Shown here: in pieces, positions 14,402 through 16,649 of the stretch
Numbering within the stretch: position 1 is the first letter of the stretch
Layout: each line of letters opens with the position of its first letter
From: Trebonia sp036276115
Lineage (GTDB): Bacteria > Actinomycetota > Actinomycetes > Streptosporangiales > Streptosporangiaceae
Direction: 5' to 3'
Assembly: GCA_036276115.1 (NCBI GenBank)
Contig: DATBEM010000273.1
Span: forward strand, 1 to 16,649
DNA: 16,649 nucleotides
The notes under the pieces: generated by a model
The model's input: the letters and a program-made list of their open reading frames with translations, nothing else
Databases searched by the model: none
What the model was told of the DNA's origin: nothing
Position numbers and translations under genes: made by a program

Positions 14402-14421
14402 GCCTGGCCGGGCGGCCAGGC
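14402..14421 (-). other. Perfect GC hairpin between permease and binding-protein genes
   Basis: GCCTGGCC-GGGC-GGCCAGGC forms an 8-bp stem with a 4-base loop in the 132-base gap between the ABC permease stop and the start of the binding protein. There is no T-run. In transporter operons, such intercistronic hairpins often stabilise or segment mRNA so that the binding protein is made in excess. That role here is inferred. Confidence 0.55.
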
Positions 14422-14469
14422 GGCCGACGGCGGATGCGCGGGAGGACTAGGTAGCGGCGGGACGGGCGG

Positions 14470-15645
14470 TCAGTCGGCGGGCTCGGCGGCCTCCCGGTTC
14501 CCGCGCGGGGACAGGATCATCCGGCGGAGCCGGGCGACGCGGTTCTCCTCGTCGCCATCGGCCGACCCGGCCCGGGGCCGGTTGCGGCGGATGCTGAGGC
14601 CCACCGCGAGCGCGAGGGCCACGCCGTCGAACACGTCCGGCAGCCAGCTCGGGGCGCCGGCCAGGCTGAGGCCCGCGAGGCCGGTGGCGAGGGTGTACGT
14701 CGCCAGGACGGTGCCCCAGATGTTGAACCGGCCGACCTTGATCTGGGTGGCGCCGAGGAAGGCGGCGGCGAACGCGGGCAGCAGGTAGGGCGGCCCGATC
14801 GCGGCCTGGCCGGCGTCGACCCGGCCGGAGGCGACGATCCCGCCGAAGGCGGAGATGAGGCCGGAGACGACCAGCGACACGACGATGATCCGCTTGGTCC
14901 GGACTCCCGCCAGCCGCGCCGCCTTGGCGTTGCCGCCGGTCGCGTAGATGTGGCGGCCGACGATGGTCTTCTCCAGCACGTACCAGATGACGAGCGCCAG
15001 CACGAGCATCAGCCAGACGGGCAGCGCCAGGCCGGCTAGCTGGGCCGCGCCGAGGTTGTTGATCAGGGGCGGCAGCCCGGTGATGATCTGGCCGTTGTTG
15101 GGGGCGGCGCCCAGCCCGGTGAGCACCGACATCATCGCCAGGGTGGCGATGATGGAGTCGACCCCGAGGCCGACGACGACCAGCCCGTTGACGGCGCCGA
15201 CGGCCGCCCCGGCCAGCAGGGTGATGATCAGGGCGGGGATGGCCGGCAGGCCCATGACGACGGTCAGCTCGCCGACCAGGACCGAGGCCAGGCCCATGTT
15301 GGCCCCGACCGAGGCGTCGAACGCGCCCGCGGCGAACGGGACGACCAGGCCAATGCCGAGGATGGCGGTCACCGAGTCCTCGAACAGGACCGAGCGGATC
15401 GTCGTCCAGCGGTAGAACAGGTCCGGGATCCAGAACGCGAACACGATGAGCATGGCGACCAGGATGTAGGCCGCGCTTACGCGGCGAAATGACAGCGCCT
15501 CGCGCAGCTGGGCGAAGCGGCCCTCGTCGGCCGGGGCCAGGCCGGCCACCGGGGATCCCGTCGTCCCGGGCGCCCGGTCGTGGCCGGCCGGGTTGCCCGC
15601 GGCCGGCGCTTCGGTACGTAGCTCTGAGGAAGTCCCTGTCTCCAT
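14470..15645 (-). CDS. Sugar-type ABC transporter permease (RbsC/XylH family)
   Basis: 391-residue inner-membrane permease of the BPD_transp_2 family, predicted to form a homodimeric channel. A hydrophilic N-terminal tail of about 55 residues precedes the first helix (AAYILVAMLIVFAFWIPDLFY). About nine further helices follow, including the characteristic AILGIGLVVPFAAGAFDASVGANMG segment (the family's 'GGIDLSVG' region) and AGAAVGAVNGLVVVGLGVDSIIATLAMM. The coupling loop GRHIYATGGNAKAARLAGV contacts the ATPase. A charged tail of about 45 residues ends the protein. It is the first gene of the transporter part and, unusually, precedes its binding protein. The ATG has a modest GGGAA seven bases upstream. 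A clear promoter and operator-like site lie about 145 bases upstream. Confidence 0.93.
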   Translation of the reverse strand: METGTSSELRTEAPAAGNPAGHDRAPGTTGSPVAGLAPADEGRFAQLREALSFRRVSAAYILVAMLIVFAFWIPDLFYRWTTIRSVLFEDSVTAILGIGLVVPFAAGAFDASVGANMGLASVLVGELTVVMGLPAIPALIITLLAGAAVGAVNGLVVVGLGVDSIIATLAMMSVLTGLGAAPNNGQIITGLPPLINNLGAAQLAGLALPVWLMLVLALVIWYVLEKTIVGRHIYATGGNAKAARLAGVRTKRIIVVSLVVSGLISAFGGIVASGRVDAGQAAIGPPYLLPAFAAAFLGATQIKVGRFNIWGTVLATYTLATGLAGLSLAGAPSWLPDVFDGVALALAVGLSIRRNRPRAGSADGDEENRVARLRRMILSPRGNREAAEPAD

Positions 15646-15787
15646 TGACCATTCCCGACATCTAGCCGACCGGTCCCGCGAACCGGGGGCGGTGGCACTG
15701 GCTGAGGCTCGTGCTGCTGGGGGCAGCGTTCCGGTCAGTCCGCGAAGCGCCGGCCGGATCTTCGGCCACGCGTCGCTTTAGACCAAG

Positions 15788-15828
15788 TTGTACACAATAA
15801 GGTAGAACCCGACCAAGAGGGCCGTCAA
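15788..15828 (-). promoter_or_regulatory. Promoter and overlapping operator of the ABC/acyl-CoA operon
   Basis: On the minus strand, TTGACG (15823-15828) is separated by 18 bases from TACCTT (15799-15804), a good actinobacterial housekeeping promoter. Directly after the -10, covering the expected transcription start, is ATTGTGTACAA (15788-15798), a TTGT-N2-ACAA inverted repeat of the kind bound by GntR/FCD-type repressors. It would leave a leader of about 145 bases before the permease ATG. The boxes are seen directly; the regulator class is an inference. Confidence 0.55.
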
Positions 15829-15938
15829 GGCCCCGACCTGGCCGAATGCGGTCCGATATTGTTTAGCAGACGTTCTTCTGGCTGGTGAGGCTGACAAAAT
15901 TCAGCACCGGGGGCATCCGCCAGGGCGCGCGGCCAGCT

Positions 15939-15977
15939 CCGATACGAAGCAGATCGCGGACGTCAAACGTATACAAT
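15939..15977 (-). promoter_or_regulatory. Second operator-like site with possible upstream promoter
   Basis: The minus strand reads ATTGTATACGTTTGACG, so an ATTGTATAC site (15969-15977) closely related to the operator near 15790 abuts a TTGACG box (15961-15966). A weak -10 candidate, TATCGG (15939-15944), follows after 16 bases. The repeated pairing of an ATTGTrTACr motif with a TTGACG box suggests one regulator acting at two places, but the -10 match is poor. A partial relative, ATATTGTTTA, is at 15856-15865. Confidence 0.35.
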
Positions 15978-15990
15978 CCGCGAAAACTGG

Positions 15991-16425
15991 TCAGCTGCCG
16001 AGGCCGACCGCGGCCAGGGCACCCTGGGCCACGGCCATGTCGTCGGAGTAGTGGCCGCCGGAGATGCCGATGCCGCCGACCACGGCGCCGTCCACCACGA
16101 CGGGGTAGCCGCCGCCGAACACGACCAGCCGCGGGGTGTGGACGATGCCGTGCAGCAGCGGCTCGTCGCCCTTGATGAAGTCGTGCCACTGGTGGGTCGG
16201 CATCCCGAACGCGGCCGAGGTGTAGGCCTTGTCCTGGGCGATCGACACCGACAGGAGCGGGGCGCCGTCCATCCGGGCGAACGCCTTGAGCTCGCCGGCC
16301 GCGTCGACCACCGCGACGACGCTGCGCTGGCCGGTCTCCCCCGCCTGGGCGATGGCGGCGTCAACCAGCCGCAGCGCCAGCTCGGCGGTGATGGTGGCCT
16401 GGGTGAATACCTGGTTATCGGTCAT
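15991..16425 (-). CDS. GlcG/HbpS-family heme-binding-like protein
   Basis: 144-residue protein of the GlcG/HbpS (PF03928, formerly DUF336) family. It has the typical opening ITAELALRLVDAAIAQA, VVAVVDAAGELKAFARMDGAP, the helix SIAQDKAYTSAAFG, and the C-terminal GGGYPVVVDGAVVGGIGISGGHYSDDMAVAQGAL. Relatives include Streptomyces HbpS (heme-binding, redox sensing), GlcG of glycolate loci and the C-terminal domain of PduO; many are encoded in catabolic operons without a proven role. No signal peptide is visible, so it is probably cytoplasmic. A GAGAAAGG lies ten bases before the ATG, and a strong hairpin lies just upstream of that. It is followed by the 345-base control region of the transporter operon, so co-transcription with it is possible but not required. 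Confidence 0.9.
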   Translation of the reverse strand: MTDNQVFTQATITAELALRLVDAAIAQAGETGQRSVVAVVDAAGELKAFARMDGAPLLSVSIAQDKAYTSAAFGMPTHQWHDFIKGDEPLLHGIVHTPRLVVFGGGYPVVVDGAVVGGIGISGGHYSDDMAVAQGALAAVGLGS

Positions 16426-16447
16426 GGCGGTACTGCCTTTCTCGTGG

Positions 16448-16464
16448 CCGGCCAGGCTGGCCGG
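16448..16464 (-). other. Perfect hairpin just upstream of the GlcG/HbpS gene RBS
   Basis: CCGGCCA-GGC-TGGCCGG forms a 7-bp stem with a 3-base loop, about 22 bases upstream of the ATG and directly before the GAGAAAGG. It could end the transcript of the preceding partial gene or influence translation of the next one. No T-run follows. Function is inferred. Confidence 0.4.
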
Positions 16465-16503
16465 AGGGTAGGTGGCGGCGGCAAGCGGGGCCGGTAGCGG
16501 GGA

Positions 16504-16649
16504 CTAGGACGCGGAGCCGAGGGCGAGGCCGCCGACGGCGGCCGTGCCCTCCGCAGCTGGGTCGCCCGGGGCCGGGTCGCCCGGGGCTGGGGGGTCCGGG
16601 GCTGGGGGGTCCGGGGCTGGGGGGTCCGGGGCTGGGGGGTCCGGGGCGG
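16504..16649 (-). CDS. C-terminal part of an unidentified protein with a PDPPA-repeat tail
   Basis: An open minus-strand frame enters from the right edge and ends at TAG 16504-16506. It reads four PDPPA-like units, then PGDPAPGDPAAEGT, then AAVGGLALGSAS. The codons end almost only in G or C. The frame has no start in the window, and nothing in the visible 48 residues identifies a family. The proline-rich repeat looks like a flexible linker or tail. The gene is on the same strand and 78 bases upstream of the GlcG/HbpS gene, so it may belong to the same locus. The reading could also be a chance open frame through a low-complexity repeat. Confidence 0.5.
   Translation of the reverse strand, partial: APDPPAPDPPAPDPPAPDPPAPGDPAPGDPAAEGTAAVGGLALGSAS
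16561..16649. repeat. 15-bp tandem repeat at the right edge
   Basis: About six units with a 15-base period run to the window end. The first two are GTCGCCCGGGGCCGG-type; the following ones are GGGGTCCGGGGCTGG, exact in three full copies plus a partial. Because 15 is divisible by three, copy number can change without breaking the overlapping minus-strand frame, in which each unit encodes five residues (P-A-P-D-P or P-A-P-G-D). Confidence 0.92.

Noticed and set aside
12046..14454. An 802-codon plus-strand open frame across the binding-protein and ATPase genes
   Set aside because: It is antisense to two well-recognised genes. In GC-rich DNA with strong third-position bias, long antisense frames arise automatically, and its translation is low-complexity with no motif.
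15646..15787. A riboswitch in the 145-base leader of the permease gene
   Set aside because: Only small hairpins are visible (CCGGT/ACCGG near 15670-15686 and GGCCG/CGGCC at 15752-15767). No known aptamer core could be recognised.
16561..16649. The right-edge repeats as a CRISPR array
   Set aside because: The units are 15 bases, directly adjacent with no spacers, and in frame with coding-biased sequence.
1..16649. tRNA, rRNA or complete insertion sequence
   Set aside because: No cloverleaf with a GTTCGA-type arm, rRNA block, or transposase with flanking inverted repeats was seen on either strand.

Overview
The window comes from a very GC-rich actinobacterium (Actinomycetota). GC is extreme at third codon positions, many starts are GTG, and cistrons overlap by 4 to 11 bases. 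It also carries two typically actinobacterial families: a mycofactocin-type short-chain dehydrogenase and a TPR/STAND-like protein. Genus cannot be told from the sequence. Almost every intact gene is on the minus strand, so the biological order runs from the right edge to the left.

Right part (about 16649 to 6608): a partial gene with a Pro/Ala/Asp pentapeptide-repeat tail enters from the right edge. It is followed by a GlcG/HbpS-family protein. A 345-base, relatively AT-rich control region comes next, with a good -35/-10 pair and two related ATTGTrTACr operator-like sites. Then comes a tightly packed catabolic unit: ribose/xylose-type ABC permease, lipoprotein substrate-binding protein and double ATPase, then a mycofactocin-type SDR, a CaiB/BaiF CoA-transferase, a crotonase and two different acyl-CoA dehydrogenases. 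The simplest reading is that a small, probably hydroxylated molecule is imported, its alcohol is oxidised, the acid is linked to CoA by transfer, and the chain or ring is degraded by beta-oxidation-like steps. The substrate is unknown. No thiolase, CoA ligase or intact regulator is present.

Middle (about 5540 to 6602): no intact gene. It contains an AT-rich patch that probably holds the promoter of the left operon, followed by an array of broken gene pieces. The clearest is an AraC-family regulator missing both ends. Its 3' side is joined to the unrelated tail of another gene, and its 5' side abuts what looks like the last membrane helix of a transporter on the opposite strand.

Left part (5539 to 227): a three-gene minus-strand operon with gaps of 20 and 7 bases. 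It encodes a large STAND-like/TPR protein with an altered P-loop, a GMC-family FAD oxidoreductase with a His-His active-site pair, and an NCS1-family permease. Just beyond it are GC-rich hairpins and a small frameshifted remnant that resembles a tyrosine recombinase. Together with the fragments in the middle, this suggests that the left operon sits in a rearranged, island-like segment.
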